Shown here piece after piece: positions 48,617 to 62,911 of a stretch of 64,000 bases of DNA (positions are counted from its first letter, which is position 1; the number at the start of each line of letters is the position of its first letter). Both the position numbers and the translations under genes were made by a program. The DNA is from Cyprinodon diabolis. Taxonomy: Eukaryota > Chordata > Actinopteri > Cyprinodontiformes > Cyprinodontidae. Below the pieces are notes generated by a model that did not search any database, was not told where the DNA came from, and saw only the letters and a list, made by a program, of their open reading frames with translations. The stretch is taken from the NCBI GenBank assembly GCA_030533445.1, contig CM060072.1:11551875-11615874 (forward strand), given 5' to 3'.

Positions 48617-51494
48617 GTAGGTGGCGACTTTTCCTGCTTGTGCGCCTCCATTCATTGAGCTGTGTTTAAAAAAAAGAAAAGGGAAGACTTTCGATTTCCT
48701 TGACAGCAATAGTGATATTGATTGATAATTTATGATGCAATAAAACATAAGTAAAGTTTCAATTCAGACAGATTTGGCAGGTGATTCTTCATAAGTTATG
48801 CCTTTCATTTATTTTTATTGAGCAAAAACAAAGAGGCATGATTTTAATTTAATTTCTTTAGCGCAAAAAAACTAAATTTGAATAATTTAGCAGAACTAAT
48901 CAATGATCAACGGCGTTGGTGAATTTTGAAAGAAACAAACTAAAAAAAAAAAGAAGCAACTGTAAGAAAAAAGTGTGAATCAACCCGAATAAGGCTTAGA
49001 ATTTGTCTGCTTTGTTGGATTGATTCACTGTGTTGTGGGAGTGCTGTGAAAACTATCTGTTAGACGCTTTATTGTGGTTAAGGAGTTTGCAGCAACAGGT
49101 GGGGGTCGGGAACATAGGGCTACAACTGGAGATAATTCAGGTTCACAAGCACAGGCAAACACACGAGCATGTTTATTCGTCCGTTTGTCTCCATCCAAAA
49201 ACCAGCAGGACCTTTACAGTTTTTTCATATGGCTCACTGTCCAGGGCGGCATAATTAATGGGGAAGCATGAGTGCAGGTCTAAAGGATCCTATTTCATGT
49301 TGAATTAAAGGGCTATTTTGTTGTTTTAAATTGTTTCCCACTAAAACAAATCTCTAATGCACAATTTTATATCTTGAAACTTTTATTTTAGCCTACATAT
49401 TAAGCAATTTTTGGCCACAGTTGCAGCTTAGATTGGGTGGCCAGTCCAGACCAGAATTATAACAGTTTTGATTAAACGTTGTATGTGGATTTGTGAAATT
49501 ATAGAATATATTCCTTAAAAATTACTCAAATTTCTTAGTTGTGAAAGTAACTTTTTAAAACACTGTATGCCAGGTAACAAGCTCTTAGCTAATGTTAGGG
49601 CTGCTGTCCTCATAAGCAACCACTCATATGAATGGACCCTTTTAAGCTGATTGCATATGTTAAGGTTGTTTCCCTGTAAAAACACATAATTCATAATTTT
49701 TAAAGATATTAACAGAAGTAGTTGGAGGCGAACTCCTGACCTTCACAATTTAGGTCAAAAGTCAAAGTGCTGGCAGTGGGTCTCAGTAGCCATCAGTTCA
49801 TCCTAGCCAGGCAAAACACAGCCTGATGCTGCAGGGCTAACAGGAGGGATAAAGAAAAAAAAAAGAAGGAGGAGGGTGCAGACATTTGTTTTTCATCATG
49901 CAGCTCATGCGTTCTGCTGAGGGATTCCAGGTGTTGTCCTTAGTTAAATCACCAGCCCCTAACCATCCATTTAACTGCAGGGTAAAAGCATTTCAAACTA
50001 GAGGTGTAATTTTTACATTTACAGGTGAAGATTTGCAGCTTTGAAAAGACAAACAGAAGACCTGGTCAGTTCAAGTGTTTAGTGCAAATTGCACAAAACT
50101 TTAATCTCATGATATAACTGCTTTGATTTATCTTTGCCAAGTTCTTAGCAAATATACACCATCAGGTTTGTGGTTTTATATTTCTCACATTAGTGAGACT
50201 CACTTAAATGTGAGGAACCTTTAGTGCTCTTGGTGATAAGAAATGTAACTGAACATGACATTTTAGAAACAAAAAATTCAACGATATGCTTCTTTCATAA
50301 AATGTTTATGTTGGGAGCTGCAGAAGGTGGTTTATGTTGGTGTTTGTCTTCAAATCAGATCTTGCTTAGTGCAGCCTCAGGGCATCTTAGACAAGTTTTG
50401 GTTTCAGTGCAATAAATCACTTGATTTCTCACCAGTTTCATTTGTGCATACTTGCATTGGTGCCAACATTAAAAAGGCAAACTTTCACACCGTGGTTTTC
50501 TAATGAAGCAGGAGTTGCAAAACCTTTTCTTGTTTGCAGCGTTGCAATTAATTATAGGTTACACTTTACAGGCTGTTGCAGAGGATGGATAGCTGCAAAT
50601 ACCTATAGCTGACATAGAAGAGCTACTGCCGGGATAAATGGGAAATGTTTGGGTGATTCCTGATTCTTGGATTGAAAGTTAGACAAGGAAGCAGCTGTTG
50701 AAAAGGAAGCATATCTAGCTAAATGTGTAATGTCAGAGGCTTAAATATACACAGCATGTTTACAGCCAAATCCCTGGATACCATTACACAATAACCACGC
50801 TGCCAACCTTTGCTCATCATCTCTTCACTTTGTGACATAATAACAATTTAAACTACACATTGCATTTACAAAATGTGTTTTACACTTAGTACTTCGTGAC
50901 TTATTCTTGCATGAGCGCACAATATTCTGCAAGAAAAGTAAATAAAGATAAAAAGAGAAATTCTAAAAAAAAAAAATATTTTCTGTGTTTCCTGATGCAT
51001 GGGACATGCCCAGTGCTTAAGTCTGCTGATTTCTTAAGGAATTTCTTAAGAGTAGTTTTATTTTTGGGTTTTTTTAGGCAAACATCAAGCTCTTTAGATG
51101 AGACAGGTGAGTTCCTGACAATGAGATTCGACAGATCTTAACATATTTGGAGAAAAAAGAATCATTGTCAGGTTTTACCAAATATATACAATTCATAGTA
51201 CATACCAGATCTGTTTAACTCCATTGAGGTTGGACATTTGAATGTAGTAGTTGTCTTATACTAAGGTGTTTTAAAATGTATACACTGGAGTAACACTGGA
51301 GTAACACTCCAGTGTACCTGAATTAAATGGCTGAATTACCTCGTAGTATGGCGTCTTATTCTGCAGAGGCACAAAGTTTAGCTAGTTGGAAATAAATCAA
51401 ATCTTCGATTTCCATTATAACAACAAATTTGAATTGCAACAGCTGCTTCTCAGTGACCTCTCCTGTGTTGGGAAAGTAAATAGTTATTTTTTTT

Positions 51495-51586
51495 GAATTG
51501 AGAAAGCTTCCCGGAGAGGTGGCGAAACGTCTTCAAATCTTGGAAAGTAAATTCAGTGGATATTTTTTTTTGAATTTTTACGGAAT
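51495..51586 (+). repeat. Dispersed repeat fragment, inverted partner of 61725-61813
   Basis: Starts GAATTGAGAAAGCTTCCCGG and contains GAAACGTCTTCAAATCTTG. About 90% match to the reverse complement of 61725-61813. The GAAACGTCTTCAA motif occurs in a widespread fish retroelement whose class I cannot fix (Penelope-like is possible). Confidence 0.6.
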
Positions 51587-52192
51587 GACTATGACCTGGA
51601 TGACTGAGAACCTTCATCAGCACCCAATCCTTACCTCCCTGTACAGTCACCTAATATATTAGAGGCATAGACAGCCTGAATGAAGGACATTCAAACAATT
51701 GGAATCTTATTGCAGTATAAGAGGTCCTTTTTTATATATGCACATTGCCTATAACGACACTGTGATTACAGTCATTTTGAAATATATCACACAGCTCTAA
51801 TGACCAGAATATCTGTGACTCAGTTTAAACAGTAAGTTTAAACACAAAGTGTTTAAAGAGAATGGCTTGATCTTGACTATTAAAGGTCTTGGGCAAATAA
51901 ATTACAAACTTAACATGAATTAATCAATACAGAAATATAGATTATTTCAACTAGTTTAAAGTGAATGCCTAAAAATAACCCCTACGCTGAGGCAGGGATA
52001 GTTGTAAATATCAGAAAACTAGTTCTAATGTCAGCAGCTGGTTTCTAACCTTCTATGGTGTAAATTTTAAATTAAAGACTATTACTGACCTGCCTGGCCA
52101 TCTGAAAATGTGGCAGTTGAACATAAGCCTGTTTGACTCTGGAAATGTCGCTCTCAAAGGTGGCTGTGTGTATGTGGTGTGGCTTCTGTCTC

Positions 52193-52476
52193 CCTGACCC
52201 CCTGTTGGCCTCGGCACATGGCCGCTCACATTGAGCCTGGTTCTGCTGGAGGTTTCTTCCTGTTAAAATAGAGTTTTCCTCTTCATTTTCGCTATAAGCA
52301 TGCTTGGTGCGAAGGTTTTGCCTTTGAGTCAATGAGTCGATGCAATCAAATGGTTTACCTCCAGATAGAAAACTTTGAATCAAGCAGACTGTAGGATCTG
52401 GTTGAACTGACTTTGTAAAGTGCCTTGAGATGACATGTGTTGTGAATTGGTGCTATAGAAATAAACTGAATTGAAT
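52193..52476 (+). mobile_element. 5'-truncated LINE-like dispersed repeat, copy 3
   Basis: Same 3' end as 11861-12626 and 45527-45651, here including CCTGGTTCTGCTGGAGGTTT and the 'tgagatgacatgtgttgtgaatt' part, ending AACTGAATTGAAT. Confidence 0.6.
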
Positions 52477-53425
52477 ATAAACATTTTGATGAATGAGAGA
52501 GTTTGACTGACAGTGAAAGATAAACTTGTAGAAACGTCTGACATAACCAGCATGTAGCGTGGATTTGCTTAATGTGACACATGCAGGATAACCCTTTTTT
52601 AAACATCCAAGTCACACCGATATCCAGACAGAAGGTTTTCTCTGCCAGAAGGCCATCAACCAATGAACAGTAATTTCAATAAATGCTGTCAAACCAGATA
52701 TCTTTCAAGGCTCTGACATGCAAAGTATGATCTTTACTGCAGTTGTCAGGCTTAAGAGGTTGTCAGCATCTTAATATATTGTAAAAATAAATATGAAATC
52801 CTGTATTTTATATGTAGTTTATTTCAAATATTTATTGTTGCTTTATTTTGATTACAATAAAACATTTTGAGGAAGTTTAATGGATGTTTCACCAAGATAT
52901 GCCTAAGAGTTGATTTATCAATTCAACACAGACACTGAAAAGGTTGATACTGGGCTTAGTGTTACTATGCTGACAAACCAAAAGGATTCTGAAGTTTCTT
53001 ATATAATTCAACTAGTCTTAAAGCCAATTATGATTACAAAAATCTTGAATAATCCCTTATTTTGTCAAGCACTAACATAATGTCATTAGGCTTCCCTCAG
53101 TCCTGCTGTTACATCCATACATATATTCAAAATTATTTGCTGTGAAGCTTAGATGTATTACTTCTACCTTGCTGATTGAGGCAGAATGCATAATCAGTAT
53201 TTCACCCTATAAGTCAGCTGGCTCTCACAATGACAAACAGTTAATGAGACTCATTTAAATCCCCATTCAGCTCCATCATGACCAATGCAGTCTGATCAGT
53301 TGCTTTTTGAATGACTACAGGCATTTATATAGCATTATGTAAAACAAAATAGAAATCTGCAACAGTAGAAGAGTGGCATGGTTGGCCTTAAGCATCTAAA
53401 AATACACGGGTTCTCAGGTCAGATC

Positions 53426-54497
53426 TAGAGCTGGGTATTGTTCAAAAATTTTCGGTTCCGGTACCAATACCGATACCTTCACTTCGATACCGGTTCCTGA
53501 ACGATACTTTTTTCGATACCAGTTTTATAATATCAATTCGAAGAAAAAGAAAATTACACAAAAAAGTACAAATCTTGAGATTTATTTTAAGCTCTGATTT
53601 TTCCATTTACATTTTTCCTCTTACATAACAAAAAAAAATTCAGTGTCTAATATTCACTGTTACATTGTGAGGACCTTTTTACTTAGCAGTTTTCCTTTAG
53701 AAAAATTACCATGTCTGACAAAAAAGCCTGTTGAATGGGATCCTACTGAGAGCGCACCGCTGGGGGTCTGAGCGGCTCCGACAGAAATATTGGAAGGCAG
53801 GATGAACTGACCGCACTGATTAAGTTTTCAGGTGGATTTTCCCACTTAAAAACATAATAAAACTACTTTATTCCCACTGATCACAGCAAATATAGCTGCA
53901 AGGCAAATAAAGGATAGAGTAGCTCCGCTCAACGCGCATCAGAGCCACTTTTCGACCGCGCAGCCAGAGCAGCAAAGCTTCTTCAGCCGCGCGTCAGATA
54001 ACTGGTACAAGCAGCAAAAAAGGAAGCAGCAGACGTGATTTCTTCTGCTGCGTCCAGTTTGAAAGCAGCATGATTCACTCTGCTCTGGCTTTGCACTGCC
54101 CACGGGCTGCTGAGAGGAGGATGGTCGCGCTGGCTGCGGTCCGCTCTTCTTGCAGTCAAACACCGAGCAACTTTCTGCTCTTAAATTGTTTCTGTTCACG
54201 ATGTATTGCATTGCGCACTATTGGCATCAGTCTTAATAAAGTGAAGCCGCACTTTTGACCTGGGGGGCATTTTAAAGGGGTTCCACGACGCTCGCAACCA
54301 GTTCACAACAGATACACATGAACCCTGGCTGTAGGCGTGACCACCTGTGTATTTTTCCTGGATGACGCAATCACGTTAAGTGTTACAGCCAATCACTGAA
54401 ACTTGGTACCGAAAGACGAGGCATGTTTCGATACTCTGTAGAACCGAAGCATTTCGGTCGGTACCATAAAATAACCGAAGTTCGGTACCCAGCCCTA
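53426..54497. mobile_element. hAT-type non-autonomous element, 1.07 kb, in intron 1
   Basis: Ends TAGAGCTGGGTA and TACCCAGCCCTA are inverted repeats with one mismatch. Perfect 8-bp duplications GTCAGATC are at 53418-53425 and 54498-54505. Both ends are rich in GGTACC / CGATACC motifs. The core (about 53740-54350) is CpG-rich compared with the intron. Frames of 90 and 62 codons lack transposase features. Confidence 0.85.
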
Positions 54498-57400
54498 GTC
54501 AGATCTCTGTTACAAGATTAAGAGGTTCTTATAGATTAAAAAAGGAGGTTAAGCCAAATCCAATTGTTAGGGTGTGTACACGAAAACAAATGTTTGACAC
54601 GATTTTTCTGCTCCAAAATAAGAGAGGATAACCTAACAGTTCTTTAGTGGTTGCATATCTCAAAACTCAATGTCCTTTGTACCCTGTAATCTCTTTAAAT
54701 ACGGGTTCTCATATCGGCTACATAAAAAAAGACACAACATGTGATGTAAAACCTCATGGGTTTTTTTTATTTTATTTTTTTTTAAAGCAATGATTATGAT
54801 AATCATCATCATCAAGATATAAAGTAGATGATTATTTTAGTTGTTGCATCACAACTAATAAAGGAAATAAATGCCTTTGAAATGCCGTCAAGGTTAATTT
54901 TGATCACCTGTTGGCAAACTGTAAAAGTTAATGGATTTCATTTTTAAATCCCAAAGTAATATGATGAAAATAAGTCTGGCATAATTCTTTGTAAGAATGG
55001 ATTTTGGAATATTTTCTTTTTTTTTTTTCTTTTTTTACTTTCCTTCCTGCATAACTAGATAACTAAATAATTAAACATGTTTCCTCTTCCAAGTAAGGCA
55101 ATTATGACTTAAAAATCTAGTCTTTGATTTTTTTTCTTACCAAATCCGATTGATAATTTTCATTTTCACCAAAATTTAATAACAACACATACATATTTCA
55201 AAGAAAACTAGCTTTGTTTTTAATCACTGCCCCTGGGAGGTGACCTTAGTTTAAAGTGCAATGAAATTCAAGCTGTAAAAAGTGCTTGTAAAACAATCTT
55301 TCACAACAAACAATAAAAATACAACAAACTTAAGGCTTGCAGCTAGTTATTTTACAAAGAAAGCTTGTTTATCACATATACGTACACATCTAGGAACAAA
55401 AGGTGAACTGATGTCAGCCTAAGCTTTACAAAAAAATCCAGATTTTCAAAGAATATAATCTTCATGAACAGAAAATTTGATGCATTGATTTTAATGATTA
55501 ATCCCGCAGCTCTATTTCCACGTATTACTTCAGTGTTTATGAGTCCAAGCCAAGGTTGTACCCTGAGAACAACGAGCAAAAATCAAGCTTAGTCTTTCAC
55601 ACCAAAAGCCAGTTAGACATTTAAAATAATGAAATATTGTTTTAGATGTTTAAGTTTCTTATTGGTTTGTTTTTTCTTTCATATAGTTGCTAACACATTT
55701 ACTCTACTTCTTCTAAAAAAAATCTAAATTTATTTACATAGAATACTTGGAAGATGAAAGAAATGCATTAAGATGCTTTCATATGATTTTACTTCATGTA
55801 AAATTTTTAGCTTTACTTTGTTCTGAATCTGAAACAAAACAAAATCGGTTCATATGTACTTAGAAAGTTTAGGTAACTCCTTCTAGTGACACATCCTTTC
55901 TAGGGACATTACTAAGAGTCCATAGCCGCTGTAAATAATTTCACAGTGCATCTACTTAAAATACTTATACTGTAAATAACACCTCAGGTCCTACTCAAGT
56001 CTTATATCATTAAAATGTCTGAAATCCAGGATCTGCTCTGTACTCAGCAATTACTAAATCTTATCAACTATAGTCCAGGCTTAATACATTTCCATTCTTT
56101 TATAACCTCATTAGGTTCTTATTATGTTCAATCACCAGCAGCAGCATTGTTTGTTACTCTTGCCAAGGGCAGTCCCTTTGTTTAAGTGTGATTTAAATCA
56201 CCAATCACACCCAAGGTTATGTCTTTGCTTTTAAAAGTGGTACCAAGGTCATAACCATGGTTTTTATCAGACGGTCTGTAAGCAAACAAAGACGTCAGAC
56301 TCTTACTTTCTTGGTCACTAAGTAGTGAATCTTAAAGCTTCCACCTAGTACAAACATTCCACTGTGAAATTAATCGAAGTGGGTTTCATGTATTAGAGTG
56401 ACATTTATACAAGGAAGTTACTATAAAGTTTTTATTTGTGAGACTCTATGCCTACGAGACTCTAGACATCCACTGTGTAGAGTAGTAAAAAAAAATATTA
56501 AGGGGAATGGTCCATTTCTTACACCTTAAAAGAGGCTATATCCCCTACTCTAGGGGATATATGATAGAGCTCCCCCTGCAGGTTTGGTGGGAGACAGTTC
56601 AGTAGATATGGACAGCTAATAGCCCGGTGCTGCTTATTAATGTATTTTTCCAGTTTTTCAAAAAAAATGCATGGCTTATAGTAAGGTGTGCTCTATAGTC
56701 TGGAAAATAGAGTAGTCTCTGACATCGCGCTGTGCAGCCGCTCGTTTCATGCTCATATTGCAGTGCAATTACTCCTTAAGGTGTTGCTCCCTCTAGCATC
56801 GACCAGTTTAAAAAAACATTCACCTTGTGCCATTGCATGTTTGCATGCAGTGTTGTGCCTTCAGAATTTTCCATCTATTTTACTCAAAATGCATTACAGT
56901 GAAATTATATATGATTATAAGTTATGTATTTACTTTAAGGGGGAGCATTTTTACAGGGAGGAAGATTTTGGTTATTCTTTGGGATATACATCCATCCCTC
57001 AACTTGACTACTGACTATATTTATAATAGTTTGAGTCTTTAAGTAAACTATTGCTGCTGTTTCTTGTAATTGCACTTTTTTAGCAATTAAAGGGATCCTT
57101 CTTGCTGATCCATCAAGGCTAGTACTTCCAACGGTTTTGATCCTGATCTAGATAAGAGACTGGAAAAAAAAAGAGAGAAAAAAAGGTGGTGAAAGGTGAT
57201 ATTTATGAGATTTTGCCCCTAGGATGATGTCACAGCAGGTTGAAAGTATTCATCAAGTTTTATTATGTGCTCCATGTAATGTAAACATGCAGAAATTTTC
57301 ATGGGCTTTCATTATTTCCCCTTCTGTACTTGAGGCCTGTATTAACTTTCACTTGTTCAAAGGTTAATCAACTCCCTCAACATACCATTCACCAGCTTCA

Positions 57401-57739
57401 GTGATAGAAGTGAAAAGTGTTTGCTTCCTTTTTTTTTGTTAAAACAAAGTTTACTTTAATGGGACGTTTTTTCTGCCTATGATTTTAGATGTTCTAATAA
57501 GTACAACATTACAGCTTAAGTTAGTTTTCGACAACTACCACGAGAAATGTGCCCCTCATCCTATAGTGACATATTTTCTTTAGTTATTAAAACTCTAGTC
57601 ATGAAGAATGCTCAAAATGTCATAGTATTTCTCACTGGTGCTGTTTAGCCTTTGTGTTTTGTGTCTCAATAAAGTATTTCTACATTAATATTTTGTATCA
57701 TCAATCAAAAAATTATATATATAAATATAATCTGACAAA

Positions 57740-58420
57740 AAAAACTATAGAGGGATAAACTAAACCATTGTGAACTGGGTAAACACAGATGTCTCTTCTG
57801 CATCACTGTGGAGGAGTGTTTCTTCACCTCAGAATAGTTTTAATTCACCTACATTGAAGGGTTGCTAAGCATGAGGGGCCTGTTTAAGGTCATAGCAAAG
57901 GATCCTAATTGAATTCAAATCCAACCATTGACTAGGCCACTCTAAAGCTTTTATGTATTCATTTCTAAGCCTTTCAAAGGGTAGACTTGCTGGTATGCCT
58001 TGGATAAATGTCCTCAGGCAAGACACAAGTGTTTAAAGCTGAGGTCACAGACTGATGACTGGATATTTTTCTTTAGGATGATCTGGTAGAAAGCTGAATT
58101 TATGGCTCCAACAATTACAGCAAGTTGTCCTACTCCTGAGGTAGCGAAATAGACCAAGATATTTCACCACCACCATGTTTGAATTTAGATAGGAAGTCCC
58201 TTTTTTGAGAAGCTCTGTCAGTTTTGCAGCGGTGTTACAGGATGTAAAACCTCTCCATAATATATATGCCTGGTTTATCAGTTGTCAGAACATCACAAGT
58301 CAGAGTGTTAGTTGTTTTGCTCAGCCGCTTTGCCTTATTTGTAAATGATGGTTCACACTGGAGCCCCAACGCCTTGTAAATTGACCTGTTAATCTTCTTA
58401 AACTGAAAAAAATTGTATAT
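57740..58420. repeat. Faded dispersed repeat, probably a DNA transposon
   Basis: Contains TTTCACCACCACCATGTTTGA and flanking phrases that I associate with a common, often non-autonomous fish DNA transposon. Boundaries and class are uncertain. Confidence 0.3.
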
Positions 58421-59689
58421 GTGGTGTTGGTGTTGGAGATGATACGTCCTAATTTCTGTTATATGTAAGAAATTTCATAGGTCTGCAAAACAGAACTCAT
58501 TTGGAGGTGGAAAATTACTTGTGTTGACAGAAGTAATTACATTACAGATCATAAAAGACCTATTTATTTAAAACGATAATTTTGTATGTACTGTATGTGT
58601 ACGTCATCTTTAGGGTTCTCTGTGGTCAGACATGTTTTTCCTTTAGAAACTATTTTTGTCTTTGCCGTGTGGTATTTCTCATACCAGTGTGTGTCTGTGA
58701 TTCATGCTGTGCTGTTCAGGGTCTGAGCCTAAGATATAACTCACTGTAGGCAGGGGTGGGTGTGTGTAAGGGTTTGGGTGGGTGTTCGTGTGTAAGAGAG
58801 TGTTTTGTGGGTGAATGGGCTTTGTTCCAGCGTGACACAATCCTGGCATAAATCCAATGCTCACACAAATGTTTAAAGGGAATTCTTTTTATGAGGAGCC
58901 CACAATGATTGTGCAAAGTAAACCTTCCATCCATTTAGTGTATCCTCAGCCAATGCACCGACTAACAGGACAATCCTGTCACATTTCCTAACCCAAGAGA
59001 CATTTTGGCATACGCCTCTTGCTAAGACTCAATCTTTAATTAACAAGTTTAAAGTTGTGCCGTTGTTTACGCCAAATTTCTGCAAGTGCAGCTTTCCCAG
59101 AATCGGTCTTGCAAATACAGAATTATGCAACCTTCCTACACTGCCCTCTGTGTTTACCGGAACTGAGTTGGCGACATTGGGGCGGCCGCCGGCTGTAAAT
59201 TAGAAATTCCACATCTAAACCCCAAATCCGACTATTAGAGCTTCATTGAGCATGAACTTTGATCTCTTTTCTTTAAAAAAAAACCTTTCCCCTCGAATTG
59301 TTCTTTTTACTCTGCCATTTTACATTGTATTTACTCTGGATCAAATATTATAGGTGGATGGATGGCTGTCACTGATTCAGAAGCAACACATTAGAGTGGC
59401 CGTCCGAGTAAAAACATTAATGTTAGTGTGGAGTTAAGCAGTGGGGACCCTGCTATCAAGTTCAATGGGATGGGTAAAGAGTTTCTTTAGAAAACCTGCA
59501 TATCCCAGAGAATAACATTTCGCTCAAGGTTAGCTCATTACAGTTTGTTTTATTTAAAATTTGAATTTTTTTTGCCTGTGTTACATTTGGAAAAAAAAAA
59601 AGTTTTTTATTGAATTTCTAAGTTGAGTTTAACAATTACTCTTTCTAAGATGTAGTTGCGGAGAAAATCTGCCAAATATTTCATCGTCT

Positions 59690-60045
59690 TCTTTATGGAG
59701 GCGACTAACGATTATTTTGCAAATCAATTACTCTGTTGAAAATTTTTTCAATTAATAAGATTAAGATGAATTTATTAAGAAAACTTTTTACGAACTTAAA
59801 GCAGGTGAAAAATTGTAACTTTTCCACGAGGAGTTCTGGGTAAAGCATATTGATGGACGAAAACGTTGTTTTATCTCAAATGAAAAATGTTTGCATATAT
59901 TTTTTACATTTTTGGTATAATTGCTGCTCAAAGGCATGCTTTAGAGTCTCTATACTCCAGTTAATGATTAATCGTTCCCAAAATAGCTGACGATTATTTC
60001 AATAATCGATTTCTGATTACTTGCTTCAGCCCCTTCTCTCCCTGG
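59690..60045. repeat. MITE-like repeat with ATAATCGT / ACGATTAT ends
   Basis: Left part GACTAACGATTATTTTGC and right part GACGATTATTTCAATAATCG are related. The right half matches the 43083-43330 repeat. Ends and duplication are not clear. Confidence 0.4.
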
Positions 60046-61724
60046 AATGACTTAGATTTGGAAATACTGGTATAATCTTAAAAGGAAAGTTAAATTGTTG
60101 CAGTTTACTGTTAATAAAAAGAACTAAGAGTAAAAGCTGAATTCAAAAGTAAGTAAGAGACAGAAACTGAATAAAGATATTGCTTTCTATAGGAAGCCTC
60201 TTAAACTCTGAGTAATGATACACAAATCTTGGTAAAAAAGTTAAATACGTTGCAGGCATGTAAAGTTTTTAGCTTAACTCAGAATTTGATGAAACATTCT
60301 TCTTTTAATCATCACTTCTCGAGGCTCCAGAGCAATACTTGGCCTTGTCATTGGTTTACTTTGTTTTTGGGTCTTTGACACTGCAGATAGCTGTTAAAAA
60401 AACAAAAATTAAACAGATAACAATTGATTTATTGTGCTAGAAGTGCCGAGGAATTTAACCCTCATCTTCAAGTTGTTTTGATTTTATCCTTGAGTTGACC
60501 TTCTACCTAAATTGGCTTTTTGAGGTAAACAGCTTTTCATTTCCTTGTAACCTGCTTTCTGTCTCTGAGACACGTCTCTCTGGTGTGATTGGTATATGAA
60601 GGCAGGTGTTTCTCCTAAGTTCTCCTGAAGGTCTCTAACATGTAGATATGTTGCTGAAACGCAGATCTAATTTCCTACTCCTTCCCTGAGAAAACTCAAA
60701 AGAACGAGTACCAGACAAGCTCTGAGCACTCATCAAATCCCAGATGTATCATGTGGCTCCTTTATGGGGACTGGATTTGCTGAGTTTTATAGCTTTATAG
60801 AATTATCAAAATGTTCATATGCATTTTAGGATTTAGGTTTTATTATAACTTGTATTTATAAATATACCAATTCACAGCACAAGGATATAAAGTAATTTTA
60901 GAGAGTCGATTCAATTCAATTATGGAGACACCAAGGAAACCAAGAAATTTACATTGATTCATTCACTTGCAGGATTCACTCCCTTTGAAAAGATTTGACT
61001 TTTCTTTATCTACTGAGGCCCTTAAGTTTAAATCATAGCCGTTGTAGTTCTGTGGAAGAAAGGTAGAGGACCAGGCTAATTCTAACCCCAACTTTTCTCC
61101 CACAGCTAACGTGGCATTTTAATTTGACCTTTAGTGCGAATTTATCATTTGGGTTAGCCACCGAATGACTTGGGGTTAAAGGCGACATCTGTGCATATTT
61201 TTAATCATGCAAATTTATCTTATATGTCACTTGGTGTGTATCTAAAGATAAAAACACCCAAATGTCCATAGAGATGCACTGATCCAGTTTATTCCAATCA
61301 GATACAATACTTATACCTGGGCTAAAAAGATCACCCGATATTTGATACTGATTCACTTCAGTTGTTGAAGGAATGAAGCATATATCAGGCCATGTGAGTG
61401 AAGGTTTTAGCCTCGACATAAAAATTGTTAAAAAAGTTAACAAATGAAAACAGATATATGATGTATATCTAATATGAAATCACTGATATCTGATACATTT
61501 ATCGGATCGTTGCATCACCGCTGGTCCATTGACCCTCCATTTTATTATTCTCACTCCTCTTCATCGCTGGATGCCTCTAATATCCTCAGATTTGCTTCGA
61601 TCAACCGCTGGCAGACGATTTGCTAAATTAAAGCAATATGAAAATTGCAGTATACCATAAGATAGATCACAGAGACTGAGTGAGCAGTTTTTTTTTTTAA
61701 TAAGACTTGTATCCTACTTTATAA

Positions 61725-61813
61725 ATTCCGTAAAAATTCAAAAAATATCCACTGGACTTGGTTTTCAAGATTTGAAGACGTTTCACCACCTCTCCAGGAA
61801 GCTTTCTCAATTC
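61725..61813 (-). repeat. Dispersed repeat fragment, inverted partner of 51495-51586
   Basis: Reverse-complement copy with AAGACGTTTCACCACCTCTCC. Sequence downstream to about 62130 belongs to the same insertion and contains a 75-bp-period duplication (CCTGTCTATGATT at about 61939 and 62011). Confidence 0.6.
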
Positions 61814-62911
61814 AAATGTCTGGATCCGCAGTGAGTTTGAGTCTTATATGGACAAGGCCTTGAATTGCTTGGAAACATGCAAATGGCAACCAATGAATGG
61901 GTCGCCTAGCTCCATCGCTAGCCTGCAATATCTGAACCTGTCTATGATTCTAGGGGTCGGTCTTTAAAGGGGGGATTGCCATTAAGGGGGGGATTGTCTC
62001 CTGTAATACCTGAAACCTGTCTATGATTGTTAAGGGTCGGTCGTTAAGGAGGTATTGTTCACCGGCTGGAGCGGGTAAGTCCCTCGTTCCTCTGTGATGG
62101 AGTGGGGGGTTTGGTGATATCTGGAAGAATATCACCAAATAAAATTCTTTCACTCATGTTTTATTATTACACAATTGTGTGGTTGATCACAGCATAACCC
62201 ATGGTTGTGGCTTTGGTAATAATTTTAAAATAACAGGTTAGTTAATTGAATAAAACCGGATAAAACATTATCTGAGCTTTTTTTGTTTATAGAAATATCA
62301 GATTGTCTGCACTTGCAAAGGTAAAAGAACATCTAAAGAAATAGAGCTGATTGGGTTACATTTTATCTGTGCTGACTCTCCTAATCTCAAAGTAATTTCT
62401 TTTAACAGAACTCAGTTGGTCACTCTTTGTGCAGAGCGTTGACATTTGGACAACTAATAACAACTAATAATGTCCCTTTTTTGTATTGGACTAAGTGTCA
62501 AATATGTGACTACAGTACTGCTTCGGAAAAAAAAATCTCTTGTTTCAAGCAAAGATCTTTCTTAATATAAACTATAAAGCAATTTGAGGTATTAATAATA
62601 AATGAATAACTAAATTATAAATATATTTTCAAAATGGCCTTAAATAACACGTTTAACTACAAGAATCAACTAATTTTAGTTGATTTTACATCAAGGTTTT
62701 AATCTCTTAATTTTGTAAAAATGTTTAGACATTAGTGACTCCAAATGTTTATTAACTTTGTGGCCAAACTTTATCCTACTGTTTGTCATTTTCTGCATTC
62801 GAATGAAATGTTGAAATTGGTTTCTTTGCTTGTTGCTATTGCTCCGAGTGTTGGTCTGCTTGTGCCGGCTAATTAATCTGATTTTGTCTGTTTGTGCAAT
62901 GTCCATTTTAG

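Larger units (their letters stand above)
48617..62911 (+). other. Intron 1 of the pdlim4-like gene (14.3 kb)
   Basis: GTAGGT donor and TTTTAG acceptor. It contains the hAT element at 53426-54497, a LINE-like copy at 52193-52476, an inverted repeat pair (51495-51586 and 61725-61813), a faded transposon-like repeat at about 57740-58420, and otherwise AT-rich sequence with short meaningless frames. No coding exon of another gene was recognised inside it. Confidence 0.8.
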
